Part shown: positions 22,961-33,841 of the stretch, one piece after another
How the letters are laid out: every line of letters begins with the position of its first letter
How positions within the stretch are numbered: position 1 is the stretch's first letter
Assembly: GCF_021347895.1 (NCBI RefSeq)
Contig: NC_067113.1
Coordinates: forward strand, 6,243,489-6,307,488
Direction of reading: 5' to 3'
DNA length: 64,000 nt
DNA from: Acanthochromis polyacanthus
Taxonomy: Eukaryota; Chordata; Actinopteri; Pomacentridae
Program-made: the position numbers and the translations under genes
Notes under the pieces: generated by a model
Told to the model about the DNA's origin: nothing
What the model saw: the letters and a program-made list of their open reading frames with translations, nothing else
Database searches by the model: none

Positions 22961-23639
22961 ATTCTTCTTCTTCTTCTTCTTCTTCTTCTTCTTTTTTAGA
23001 AAACTGACAAAATCCACATACTTTCAAGCCACACTGATCAGCCAGAACAATAAAACTGCCTGCCTAACGTTGTTTAAGTGTCCCTCTCTGAGTGTCCTGT
23101 GGTGTCTGTCACTGGGATGTCATCAGCTGATCCTTTGAGTGATGTTTGGACTTCTGTCTATCTTTAACGGAGCATCCATCAGATGGTTTATCGATTGAGA
23201 TCTGGGCTTTTGGAGGCAGAGTCAATGTGTCAGGCGGCTCTGTGTTGTATTCCTGAAGTTGTTCCTGAGCAGGTGTTGTAACGAGCTTTGTCCTGGAGTA
23301 GAGGCTACTGCCATCAGAGAATACCATTGCCATGGAAGGTGTATGTGGTCTGCAACAGTGTTTAGGTGGATGATGTGTCAAAGGGACATCCCATAAATAC
23401 CTGGACCCAAGGTGAGTGCTTGATATACTACTGCATAAGCATGAGACAGAGTTTGTTCCAATGTTTAGGCAATTTCATAAGCATGCATTTCTTTGTATAC
23501 AGACAAAGCCAACCATTTCCTCCCATAATGAAATGCATTGCTATTTCAGTGAATTCTAAATGTTACCAAAATTCAGTTTAGAGCAGCTAAAGCTAGTGTC
23601 TGAGGTCTTCTGTGAGACACCACTTATTAAGGCACATTC
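22961..23639. other. (TTC)n microsatellite and non-coding stretch
   Basis: A TTC run occupies about 22963-22993. The remainder has no supported gene or repeat. Confidence 0.5.
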
Positions 23640-24132
23640 CGGTGAATGCGTCAGAATCAGGGTCACTTTTATTTGCTAAGTATGTGAGCACATACAAGGA
23701 ATTTGACTCCGGTATTTTACAGTACCCTCTTGTACTAGACAAATAGAAAATCAAATAATAAACATAAATTATGTAACAGGACAAAAATACATAAAAAATA
23801 CTAACATAACTTTAACATTACGTAATAAGAAAAATTAACATAACGTAACATAACATGACATGACATAACATCATAAAATAACTTAGCTGAAAGTGATCAG
23901 TGGAAATGATGCATTTCGAGTTATAATTTTATGGTTTATAGGTCTGTTTGTTGAGGTTATGGATGTTTATGTTCATGATTCAGACTGTGACTGGTTTCTA
24001 ATGTTCATCAGAGCAACAGCCTGTGGAAAGAAACTGTTCATGTGTCTGGTGGTTTTGGCGTACAGAGCTCTGTAGCGCCTGCAGGAGGGGAGGAGGTGAA
24101 ACAGGTTATGTCCAGGGTGTGACGATTCTGCA
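23640..24132 (-). mobile_element. 3' part of a minus-strand LINE (continues at 27372-28046)
   Basis: On the minus strand reads SSHPGHNLFHLLPSCRRYRA, then YAKTTRHMNSFFPQAVALMN, the end of an L2/Rex1-type reverse transcriptase. A 3' UTR follows with the common fish LINE ending (ACATACTTAGCAAATAAAAG...GATTCTGA). Its upstream half is at 27372-28046 on the same strand; the two are separated by the plus-strand LINE. Confidence 0.85.
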
Positions 24133-24180
24133 GTAATAGTAATTTATTACTGCAGAATGGCTAGAAGGTGACTTTCATGG
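24133..24180. repeat. short piece of repeat R3 at the LINE insertion site
   Basis: TTTATTACTGCAGAATGGCT followed by AGAAGGTGACTTTCATG matches R3 at 22282 and 29848. The R3 continuation TTTTCA is found on the far side of the plus-strand LINE (27368-27374), so the LINE inserted within this piece. TTCATG is repeated on both sides (24174-24179 and 27364-27369), a likely target duplication. Confidence 0.65.
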
Positions 24181-25793
24181 CGGTGCGCACAGTCGCAGTG
24201 GCTCACGGCTCTCCTCTCCGGTGCTCTTTTTCGTTGTTTTCGTTATTATTTCTTGTTTGTTTGTGCACGATCGGCTGCGAGAACATCCACTACACCCGCC
24301 AGGAACTTTTGGACATTGGAAACCAGCATCAGACACCCATCACGAGTGCCTTTCACCACAGACACAACATACCAGACGACCTAGCAAGACCATCGGGCTC
24401 TCCGTGGATTGTCGTTGGGTCTCGAAGACGGCGCAGACGGAGAAGGGAGAGGAAGCAGAAGCGGGGCCGTAGGTCCGGTGTTATGCTAAGGCTAAGAAAA
24501 CGACCACACAAGCCACCTCTGCCGAGCCTGTATCTCGCCAATGCTAGATCCCTGGTGCATAAAACGGACGACTTGGAACTACAGCTTGCCGGGAATCGCT
24601 ATGTTCGGGATTGCTGTATTCTGATTATCACCGAAACCTGGCTCCACCCGGACATACCCGATGCTAGCATGCAGCTAGCGGGCCGCACTCTGCTACGCGG
24701 GGACAGGACTAAGGACTCTGGTAAGAGCAGAGGAGGGGGGCTCTGTATGTATGTGCATAACAACTGGTGCAACAACGGGACTGTGATAGACAAGCACTGT
24801 TCCCCCGACCTCGAGTACATGTCTGTAAGATGCCGGCCCTTTTTTCTACCGAGAGAGCTAACAGTAGTGATCGTCACAGCTGTGTATATCCCACCACACG
24901 CTAACGTAAACACGGCGCTCTCCATCCTGCTGAACACCATCAACGTACACCAGCGGGACCATCCAAATGGCGTCCACATAATTGCAGGAGACTTTAATAA
25001 GGCCAACCTGAAGACTGTACTCCCGACGTTTTACCAACATGTCAAATGTTCCACTAGAGGGGAAAACACCTTGGATCACGTCTATTCCAACATTAGGCAC
25101 GCATACAGAGCCATACCCCTCCCCCACCTCGGCCAGTCAGACCATCTTTCCCTTTTGCTCTCCCCAGCCTACACCTCCCTTAGACATAGTGCCAGGCCCA
25201 CCATAAAGACTGTCACAACCTGGCCGGATGACGCGCTTTCCCAACTGCAGGACTGCTTCACTGAGACAGACTGGGACCTATTTGAACAGCAGGAGCTTGG
25301 AACTTTCACAGAAACAGTACTAGACTACATCAAGTTCTGTATTGGGAATGTGACTGTGGAAAAAACCATCCGGGTCTTCCCAAATCGAAAACCCTGGTTA
25401 ACCAGCCAGGTCCATACACTCCTCAGAGCCCGTGACGCTGCCTTCAGATCAGGTGACAGAGCCCTTTATAGGACTGCTCGAGCGGATCTGAAAAAAGGAA
25501 TTAAAAAAGCAAAGGCGGACCATAAGAAGTGCATAGAGTCTCACCTGTCCAGCAACAACACACGTGCGGTGTGGCAGGGCATTTACGACATCATAAACTC
25601 CAGGGGCGGCACTACAACAACAGAAGACCTGAGTGCATCACTGGCTGAGGAGCTAAACAGCTTTTTTGCTCGCTTTGAACCATCACAACAGCAACACTCA
25701 GCAGCCCCTGTACTACCCCACCCCCACCCAGTTCCTGCACCACTATACTCACTGTCAGCGAGCATGAAGTCAGACGGGTGCTCCTGGCAGTGA
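24177..25793 (+). CDS. LINE endonuclease part
   Basis: The best start is the ATG at 24177 ([12 protein letters not shown]), because the frame further upstream has no ATG. Residues about 80-100 are a run of Arg and Lys ([16 protein letters not shown]), a likely RNA-binding or nuclear signal. The endonuclease domain follows from residue 115: [20 protein letters not shown] (catalytic Glu), [14 protein letters not shown] and [10 protein letters not shown] near its end (catalytic Asp and His). These are the usual APE-type motifs; the enzyme nicks target DNA to prime reverse transcription. Past the domain the frame runs through [12 protein letters not shown] and stops at 25793 in the wrong frame. 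A small insertion or deletion in the C-rich run at about 25700-25740 explains this. Confidence 0.9.
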   Translation: MAVRTVAVAHGSPLRCSFSLFSLLFLVCLCTIGCENIHYTRQELLDIGNQHQTPITSAFHHRHNIPDDLARPSGSPWIVVGSRRRRRRRRERKQKRGRRSGVMLRLRKRPHKPPLPSLYLANARSLVHKTDDLELQLAGNRYVRDCCILIITETWLHPDIPDASMQLAGRTLLRGDRTKDSGKSRGGGLCMYVHNNWCNNGTVIDKHCSPDLEYMSVRCRPFFLPRELTVVIVTAVYIPPHANVNTALSILLNTINVHQRDHPNGVHIIAGDFNKANLKTVLPTFYQHVKCSTRGENTLDHVYSNIRHAYRAIPLPHLGQSDHLSLLLSPAYTSLRHSARPTIKTVTTWPDDALSQLQDCFTETDWDLFEQQELGTFTETVLDYIKFCIGNVTVEKTIRVFPNRKPWLTSQVHTLLRARDAAFRSGDRALYRTARADLKKGIKKAKADHKKCIESHLSSNNTRAVWQGIYDIINSRGGTTTTEDLSASLAEELNSFFARFEPSQQQHSAAPVLPHPHPVPAPLYSLSASMKSDGCSWQ

Positions 25794-27139
25794 ACCCCAA
25801 GAAGGCTGCTGGCCCTGATGGTGTTCCTGGTAAAGTGCTAAAGGCGTGTGCCCTCCAGCTCACCCACATCTTCACCAGAATCTTCAACCTCTCCCTGTCA
25901 CAGGCAATCATTCCGCCCTGTTTGAAAACCGCCACAATCATCCCAGTACCTAAGAAGTCTCCCACCATGAGCCCAAACGATTATCGTCCTGTGGCCCTCA
26001 CTCCGATAATCATGAAGTGCTTCGAGAGACTGGTCCTCCAGCACATCAAGGACCATCTCCCCCCAGACTTCGACACCTACCAGTTTGCATATCGTGCAAA
26101 CAGATCCACTGAGGACGCCATCGCTGTAGCTCTACACTCTGCGCTGTCACATCTGGAGCAGCAGCAGAGCTATGTCCGAATGCTCTTCGTGGATTTCAGC
26201 TCTGCCTTCAATACAATCATTCCGGACATTCTCATCACCAAACTGGACACTCTCGGCCTCCCCCCTCTCACATGTGCCTGGATAAAGGACTTCCTCACCA
26301 ACCGGCCCCAGGCTGTGAGACTCGGCCCCCACCTGTCCTCCACACGGACACTGAGCACCGGCTCCCCACAAGGCTGTGTGCTGAGCCCCCTCCTGTACTG
26401 CCTCTACACCCATGACTGTCGTCCGACCCACAACAGCAACCTCATCGTGAAGTTTGCTGATGATACAACAGTTGTCGGACTCATCACAGGAGAAGATGAG
26501 GCAGCCTACAGAGGGGAGGTCCTGAAGTTGGCAGCTTGGTGTTCAGAAAACAACCTGGCTCTGAACACCAAGAAAACAAAGGAGATCATTGTCAACTTTA
26601 GGAAGCTCAGCACCGACCTAGCCCCCCTCTACATCAACGGTGAGTGTGTGGAGAGGGTCCACAGCTTCCGGTTCCTGGGCGTCCTCATCTCCTCTGACAT
26701 CTCCTGGACGGACAACACTACGGCGATCATTAAGAAGGCACAGCAGCGACTACACCTCCTGAGGGTTCTCAAGAAACACAACTTGGACCCCACCCTGCTG
26801 ACGACCTTCTATCGCTCGTCCATTGAGAGCCTGCTGACTTATTGCATCACAGTGTGGTACGGCAGCTGCACCATGGCAGACAGGAAGGGGCTTCAGAGGG
26901 TTGTTAAGACAGCACAGAAAATCATCGGCTGCCCCCTCCCCTCCCTGATGGACATTTACACCTCCCGCTGCCTTAAAAGGGCAGGAAACATCATCAAGGA
27001 CAACTTCCACCCTGGTTCCGACCTGTTTGTCCTGTTGCCCTCAGGAAGGCGCTACAGGTGCATCAGAACCAAAACAAACAGACTCAAAAACAGTTTCTTT
27101 CCAAAAGCCATCACCACTCTGAATTCAAACATGCACTGA
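25742..27139 (+). CDS. LINE reverse transcriptase part
   Basis: Open from about 25742 ([20 protein letters not shown]) without its own good ATG, so it is the continuation of the endonuclease frame after a frameshift and not a separate gene. It has [45 protein letters not shown] (first catalytic Asp), [14 protein letters not shown] and [11 protein letters not shown] (the FADD active site). The C-terminal part ends SNMH. It overlaps the endonuclease frame by about 50 bases. Every catalytic residue is kept. Confidence 0.9.
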   Translation, partial: TILTVSEHEVRRVLLAVNPKKAAGPDGVPGKVLKACALQLTHIFTRIFNLSLSQAIIPPCLKTATIIPVPKKSPTMSPNDYRPVALTPIIMKCFERLVLQHIKDHLPPDFDTYQFAYRANRSTEDAIAVALHSALSHLEQQQSYVRMLFVDFSSAFNTIIPDILITKLDTLGLPPLTCAWIKDFLTNRPQAVRLGPHLSSTRTLSTGSPQGCVLSPLLYCLYTHDCRPTHNSNLIVKFADDTTVVGLITGEDEAAYRGEVLKLAAWCSENNLALNTKKTKEIIVNFRKLSTDLAPLYINGECVERVHSFRFLGVLISSDISWTDNTTAIIKKAQQRLHLLRVLKKHNLDPTLLTTFYRSSIESLLTYCITVWYGSCTMADRKGLQRVVKTAQKIIGCPLPSLMDIYTSRCLKRAGNIIKDNFHPGSDLFVLLPSGRRYRCIRTKTNRLKNSFFPKAITTLNSNMH

Positions 27140-27371
27140 CATTCCAAACCTCCCCCCCCAGACTACCTCAAAACCGTCTACTGTGCAATACGGACTATTC
27201 TAATGTGCAATATCACACTGACCATGCACTTTTATTCTTTTTAACTGTTTTAACTTATCCTTTTTTGTGATTTTTATTACATGTATCTTGCACTGATGGA
27301 GATGCTCTAAATCTCATTGTACTTGTGTATAGTGACAATAAATGGCATTCTATTCTATTCTATTCATGTTT

Positions 27372-28046
27372 TCATGTTGTTTGTCTTTTCCTGACTCTGG
27401 ACATGTACAAGTCCTGAATGGAGGGCAGGCTGGCACCGATGATTTTTTCTGCAGTCCTGACTGTCCGTTGCAGTCTGTGCCTGTCCTGCTTGGTGGCTGA
27501 TCCAAACCACACAGTGATGGACAGGCAGAGGACAGGCTGGATGATGGCGGTGTAGAACTGGATCAGCAGCTCCGGTGGCAGGTTGAACTTCCTCAGTTGA
27601 CGCAGGAAGTACATCCTCTGCTGGGCCTTTTTCCTGATGGTGTCGATGTTGGACTCCCACTTCAGGTCCTGGGAGATTGTGGAACCTGAAACTTTCCACT
27701 GCAGACGTTGTTGTGAATGGAGGGGGGGAGGGGGGGGGGCAGCACAGGGGGGGCTTCTTCTGAAGTCCACTGTCATCTCCACAGTCTTGAGCGTGTTCAG
27801 CTCCAGGTTGTTCCGACCACACCAGAGGACCAGCTGTTCCACTTCTCGTCTGTACGCAGACTCATCACCGTCCCAGATGAGGCCAATGACAGTTGTGTCG
27901 TCTGCAAACTTTAAGAGCTTCACGCTTGGGTCACCTGAGGCACAGTCATTGGTATAGAGGGAGAAGAGCAGTGGTGAGAGCACACACTGGTACAGTGAGC
28001 TGGAGGAGTTTGGAGTGGAGGATGTCCGGGAAGATGGTATTAAACG
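27372..28046 (-). mobile_element. 5' part of the minus-strand LINE (reverse transcriptase), interrupted by the plus-strand LINE
   Basis: On the minus strand encodes [60 protein letters not shown] and ends SLPSIQDLYMSRVRKRQ. The next residues (SSHPGHNLF) are found at 24132 downward. Near 27995-28046 the frame is joined to NTIFPDILHSKLLQLT without the about 35-50 residues that normally lie between, so there is also an internal deletion. A G-rich run (27721-27752) disturbs the frame near PPPPPPLHS. Confidence 0.85.
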
Positions 28047-29223
28047 AAAGAACTGAAGCTTGAGAAAATAAATTATTCTAAATAGCTTTTGTTTTTGTAG
28101 CCCAGAATTTTAGGCACAGTTCAGTTGAGAAAAGGTTGTTTGTGTCACCTTAAGACCTACAGCTCAGATCAGAATCTAAGGTCACATCATGACTTGTAGT
28201 CCAAAGAGTTAGATACCTCGTACTACACAGAATTTAACTTTTGTTTTAGGTCAGAGAGCTTGTATTTCAGTTTTATCCCCATTCAGTTTAAAGGGGTTGC
28301 TGTTGATTTACTTTTTTATTGGTAATAGGAAGATAGGATTTATAACTGCTGCATAACTTGGTTCTGCAGAGATGTCTATAGTTGTGTGTCTTATACTGCT
28401 ATGAATGAATACTATTGAAATGGCCAGAAATGCTTTTTACTCCACTGCTAACTACTGAGAAGCCATAGTGGCAACTCACTGGTGTAAATGTTTGCCAGTA
28501 CTTGCAAAGTCATGCTCAGGTGGGTCTTAATACTGAAAAAAAATCTGCACACTTGACAATCTATGAGACATCCAGGTGGCAGTGTGTAGGTGCTAAGGAA
28601 CCTTTTGAATGGATACTGCAGCAGAGATTCCTCTGCAATACATCAGCCAGGGCTCAGGTGCTAGAGCAGGATGTCTGCCAGTCAAGAGGTTTTTGGTTCA
28701 GTCCCTGAAATCCTCTATGTGTTGTCCAAGTGTAGTTGGGCATGACACTGAAGCCCAAGTTGTGAGCACTGTGTGATAGTTCTGCCACCGTGAGTGTGTC
28801 AGTGCTTTGTAGAATCAGCCACAGATGAGCACATTTGTCCAAAATCCAGAGTCAAAACAACTATAGATGTACCGGAAGATTTGTTTTTATAATTAGTAAG
28901 GTTTTGTGTATATGTCCATAAGCAACTTAAATAGGAGAAAACCCACATCATTTACCAACATTCTGTGTAGTTTGTCGTGTGAATGTTGGCTGGCTGCTCT
29001 GGCTGTAGTATCACCTGACTGGTCAAGAGACAGTCTACTTTAGTGAAGTTACAGACTCATGTTTGTACACTTTCGCCAAGCAGTGAAATTACAGTTTACA
29101 TCTACTATAGTTGAGGCTCAAATTATAGCGTGTATGTACAAGTGAAGACTCTGAAGCGTGAAAGTTAAAGAGAAAAAAACCCCATGGAATTCCTTGTTAC
29201 ATGTTCATATGTCTGCACAGTTT
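28047..29223. other. non-coding stretch with a decayed SINE-like piece
   Basis: 28560-28860 resembles a second fish SINE type: a possible B box (GGTTCAGTCCC at 28695) followed by GTTGGGCATGACACTGAAGC and CCAAGTTGTGAGCACTG. Nothing else supported. Confidence 0.4.
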
Positions 29224-29575
29224 AGTAGTGGTTAGCACTTTCGCCTTGCAGCAAGAAGATCCCTGGTTCGAATCCCGGGGTGGGCCTGGGATCTTTCTGC
29301 ATGGAGTTTGCATATTCTCCCTGTGCATGTGTGGGTTTTCTCCGGGTACTCCGGCTTCCTCCCACAGTCCAAAAATATGCTGAGGTTAATTGGTTACTCT
29401 AAATTGCCCGTGGGTGTGAATGTGTGATTGTTTGTCTGTATATGTAGCCCTGTGACAGACTGGCGACCTGTCCAGGGTGTCCCCTGCCTCCCCTCAAGTC
29501 AGCTGGGATAGGCTCCAGCACCCCCCATGACCCTAGTGAGGATAAAGCGGTGTATAGAGAATGGATGGATGGATG
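29224..29575 (+). repeat. tRNA-headed SINE with GGAT tail, full copy
   Basis: A box TAGTGGTTAGCACTTTCG and B box GGTTCGAATCCCGG (a perfect match to the Pol III B-box consensus) are followed by the conserved body and an ATGGATGGATGG tail. Best preserved copy in the window. Confidence 0.8.
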
Positions 29576-29694
29576 TTCATATGTTTGGCCAGTAAAGTTA
29601 GCTTTACTGTATGACACCAGACAATGCTTCAAATATGGACCCTACCTACAAAGAAAACTCTAAGACGTCGAAATTTTATAATAATAAGGAATGT

Positions 29695-29990
29695 ACCATT
29701 GCTCTACCACTCTGCCAGCATCATTGTTATGGACTAATGCCAAGGTCACTGGGGCATCCGCTGGGGAGACATGAGCAGCAGCCTCTCAGATATGTACCAA
29801 GAGATGCTGCAATCACCATCATTACATGATACGAACGGCAGCATAATAATTTATTACTGCAGAATGGCTAGAAGGTGACTTTCATGTTTTCACCCAGATG
29901 TCTCTGGAAGAATTGCTGCTCTGAGATAAACCTCTTTAAAGGATGTTTCCGCACTGCTAAAGACTGGACACCTTTCATGTTGGTACACTT
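29695..29990. repeat. dispersed repeat R3, copy 2 (uninterrupted)
   Basis: Contains GCCAAGGTCACTGGGGCATC, ATATGTACCAAGAGATGCTG, TTTATTACTGCAGAATGGCT and CTGCTAAAGACTGGACACC in the order of the split copy at 22150-22960. Non-coding as far as can be seen. Confidence 0.7.
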
Positions 29991-30012
29991 GTTTCCATCC
30001 ATCCATCCAGTC

Positions 30013-30370
30013 TTCAAAAGTCTGGGGTCATCCAGACAATTTCATGTTTTCCATGAAAGCTCATGCTTTTATTCATGTGCTAACATAATTGCACAAGGGT
30101 TTTCTAATCATCAGTTAGCCTTTCAACGCGATGAGCTAACACATTGTAGCATTAGAACACAGGAGTGATGACTGCTGGAAATGTTCCTCTGTACCCCTAT
30201 GTAGATATTCAATTAAAATTCAGCCCTTTCCAACGAGAATACTCGCTTAGAATATAAACAATGTCTGGACTGTATATCTGATTGATTTAACGTTATCTTC
30301 ATTAAAATACCTGCTTTCCTTTCAAAATTAAGGAAATTTCTAAGTGACCCCAATCTTTTGAATGTTAGTG
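30013..30370 (+). mobile_element. Tc1-type MITE family M1, copy 2
   Basis: Same inner sequence and orientation as 46258-46624 (GACAATTTCATGTTTTCCAT, TTCCTCTGTACCCCTAT). The right end CTTTTGAATGTTAGTG is followed by TA; the left end is worn and preceded by a CCAT run. Confidence 0.8.
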
Positions 30371-32531
30371 TAGTCCTGGTTTGATCCCGAGTCATTTAAG
30401 GGCATCATGTCTCCTAGAATTAAAGTATTTACACGGACTAATTGGGTTAGAAAACATAAAGAGACCATAAAGCCTCTAAGTGAAATGTTTCTGCCAGTGG
30501 TGGCCTCTTGAGATGCAGCTTTAATGCAGCTTTATGTGTGGCCATTTAGCCTTGTTGTAGTCTGTCTGCACTCGATACTTTTGACCTTTTGACTGGGCAA
30601 CACTGAGCTGCAAAATGAATTGTGTTTTCAGAATAATAGCTTTATTGCATGCTTTAAGATAGCTGTGCTAAATGCAATGAACAAGGGATGAACAGCAGCA
30701 ATAATAGATATCCTCTGGGCTGTGCTTCTTTGACATCCAGCGCTCTTTGGGAGCAAGCCATTGTTCTTTGTTGACTCCATGATTTAGCTGAGGGACGTGG
30801 GGACTCCCAGCACATGCAGTGTGTCTCTGAAGTTAATCCTCAAGCTGTTTATCAATTCTCTGCCAGAGTGGGTGTTAGCCACAAGAGACCGCTCAGAAAA
30901 TGCAGGAACATTAAGATATTCAGAAATTAGAGGAGGACAGCTGCAAAAATAACTTTGAACATCAAATGATTGGAGTGTTTTGGGACAAAGGATTTTGCTA
31001 ATGATGCAGCACTGCAGTTGCGCATTGATTACAGCCATTGATTCTATAATCACAGTGTACGGTTTCCCATGCAGAGCAGAGGTTAACGTAATCATGCCTA
31101 CTAAGCACTGTGGTCATTAAACTTTTAGACTGTTTTCCATTTACAAAGTATACATCTTAGAAGCTTTTTAAGATGTTTTAATCTTGTATTTTGACTTTTA
31201 AAATGCTGCAAAAACATTGTGGGAAATGCAGGCGGATGACATTTCATTTCCTGCGACACTTCAAAGGAAACAGATATTCAGTATCTTATTCTAAAAAAAA
31301 ATTTTCATGCCTTTACTGACACCAGAGATGAGAGCAAGTATAGGAGCAGTGATGTACCCAATCACAGTTACTCATCAACAACATCAACCACTTCTGTTTT
31401 AGTGATGTCGTATATTTGATGGGTTTTTGTTTTTTTATTTGTCTTGAATGAGGAAAAAATCTCCAGGCACCACAAACCCAAAGAGTGCTGTTGGCATGTT
31501 GAAACGTACCCTCATGTTCCGTATCATGTGTTTTGATGCACTCACTGTCTTCTGTTTCTCTGGGCCTCGGCAGTTTGAACTCCCTTCCATCCTTTTGCTT
31601 CTTTATAGGAGCTATTATTAACTCCTGCAGAGGTGAAGCACTTTCTAGTTCTCAGAGATTAATGAAAAGGTAGTCAGCATGTGAATAATTTAGGTTTGTC
31701 CTCTTCATTTATTGCTGAACTCAGTTTGGACATGTACCCACTTAACCCTGCAGTTTCTCCTCCTTTCAGCTCCTCATGGATTTGACTGTAACGGTGAGAT
31801 TTTCATTGCATGATTGTATAGTTTGCAGAATGAATGAATAAACTAGTACTGAAGTATGAGTAAAAATAGAAATATATGATAATGTGAGAGGCATAAAAAT
31901 GCTGCAAACACAGGAATTCCAAACTGCCTTGCTTCAACAGTTCAGCTGTGCTAATCGCAGTTGAAGAAGCTACCACTTGACATTTGCCTGCCAAATTTAA
32001 AGTTTCAAACCATCGCTTAGTGGAAGTTAAAGAACTGCTTGGAATGCAATTATGGAAATATTGGTAAGCAATTTTATCCCCAAATGCATTTTTTCACCCA
32101 TTAAAATGCTGCAGTGCACTAAAAGTTAACTTCAGACTGGGCTCATCAGAAAGCGTACAGTACAGTCATCAGTTTCTAGAGAGTTTCCATGTGCTACCTG
32201 TTACAGTAAGCCTCGCTGCGTCCACACAAGTGGCACTGAGGCTGGTATGAACTGAAGCCCTGCGGATGTGTGTGTTATTTTGCAACAAAAGTGCGAGAAT
32301 CACATTAAGCAAAGTCATCTTGGCAGATGTGTGCCTCAATAGCACTTATTACTATGACTAACTCTTGCTTTAGTCCAATCTTCTGCCTCTAAGACCACAT
32401 AAAGTACAAATTTAAAGTTGTTGATAAAAATACAGCTCAGAAATATTTAGGGCATTTCGTCACATAGTAAATAGAGGAAAATGGTTTTCTTTTAATGGTA
32501 TGCTAGATTATAAATAGCTGAATCGATTTAA
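30371..32531. other. non-coding stretch, no feature seen
   Basis: No supported gene and few recognisable repeats. Of all the stretches right of mocs1 this one and 42.7-46.2 kb look least like transposon debris, so any conserved regulatory elements of the region may be here. Confidence 0.4.
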
Positions 32532-32774
32532 TGCATGGGTTTTCTCTGTGTATTACTGCTTCCTCCCACCGTCCAGAAACATGTTGAGGTTAACTGGAAA
32601 CTCTAAATTGTCGGTAGGTGTGAATATGAGTGATTGTTTGTCTCTCTGCGTTGACCTGTGATATAATAGTGGCCTGTCCAGGTGTCTCCTGCCTTCACCC
32701 TGAGTCAGCTGGGATAGACTCCAGCTCCCCGTGACCCTAGAATCGGTGTATAGATAATGGATGGATGGATGGAT
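32532..32774 (+). repeat. 5'-truncated GGAT-tailed SINE
   Basis: Body GTTTTCTCTGTGTATTACTG to CAGCTGGGATAGACTCCAGC, then ATGGATGGATGGATGG. The tRNA-like head is missing. Confidence 0.7.
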
Positions 32775-33841
32775 TTTTAAAGGTGTTAGTGTCTTTGTTA
32801 TGTAAAGTATGTAAAAGGTGTAGCTCCTAGTGATGAGCCTACAGAGATTTATCATCTCCACCTTTACCACGGTCACTGCTCTCATCAGCCTTGTTTCCAG
32901 GTGCAGCAGACACCTGTTTCCAGTTTTATAATTACCTCACAGCTTCATACTGATTTCATAATACAACCAATTTTAGTTGGAGAATTTGATGAAAAAAAAT
33001 GTGTGTTTGTTTTGGATTTGGTACATTAGTGTTAGTTTGTAATTAGCCACTGATGCAACACCTTCCAGGAGAGCAGCTGCAGAGATCACAGAAAATATCT
33101 GACTTGCATTACGAGGAAAAGCACAGGTGTTATGGATAACGTGAATCACAGTGATACTTTATCCTTGACACCGAAGCTGCTCAGTTCAACGCAGCCATCA
33201 GTAACTCTGTTATTCACATCTGTGTTTTTGCTACTGTGACAAGAGACAGGCAGCTTGTCTAGACATGCACAGAGTGAGATTATTACTCACATTGGGATGG
33301 TACAGTGTGTGTGTTTCTGCAAATCACTTTAGCACCAAGTCATTTCATTTACTTGCTCTTAATATGTGCTTTTGTGGGCAAGACTGCCATGTGAAGCACA
33401 TTGTTGTTAAAGTGCATCTGTAAGGTAAATTGGGCATAGGGAAACGGATCTGTAAAAATGTTTTGCCAGAAGAATTGCTATGTGAGTATTTACGTAGCCC
33501 TTTAATGGGCTTTACGTCAGACTTCAGCATGCAGCGACTGTAACAAGTCAACATATCAAACTTGAAATACAACTTCTGTGCGACATGCAAAGCTAGGCTC
33601 TGAGTCTGCATTACAAGTGCATGAGGTTTTTAAATAAGACTAGTGTAAAATATACATGAAATATAAGATTAAAAAGCATTACACCACAAATGTTCTAAAC
33701 TGTGTTCAATACACGTTTTTATTATGTTACAAATGACAGAAGATACCAGAGAGACATAGCCTCTGCCCACTCTGCCTCTACTCCCTCCCCCACCATAGAC
33801 ACATCTCCGCCCCCCTCCCTCAGCTGGCTAGTGGCTCTATA
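32775..33841. other. non-coding stretch, no feature seen
   Basis: No gene or repeat recognised; 33760-33830 is C-rich and leads into the inverted-end unit that follows. Confidence 0.4.

Larger units (their letters stand above)
24177..27364 (+). mobile_element. nearly complete L2-type LINE inserted in a minus-strand LINE
   Basis: Carries an apurinic-type endonuclease part, a reverse transcriptase part, a 3' UTR with AATAAA (about 27337) and a tail of ATTCT units. Both enzyme parts keep their key motifs; one frameshift separates them. No separate first ORF is present, as in L2/CR1-like elements of fish. The almost identical truncated copy at 7342-7829 shows recent movement of the family. Confidence 0.9.

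Noticed and set aside
24599..25127. Minus-strand open frames over the plus-strand LINE
   Set aside because: Shadows of the endonuclease frame, without domains.
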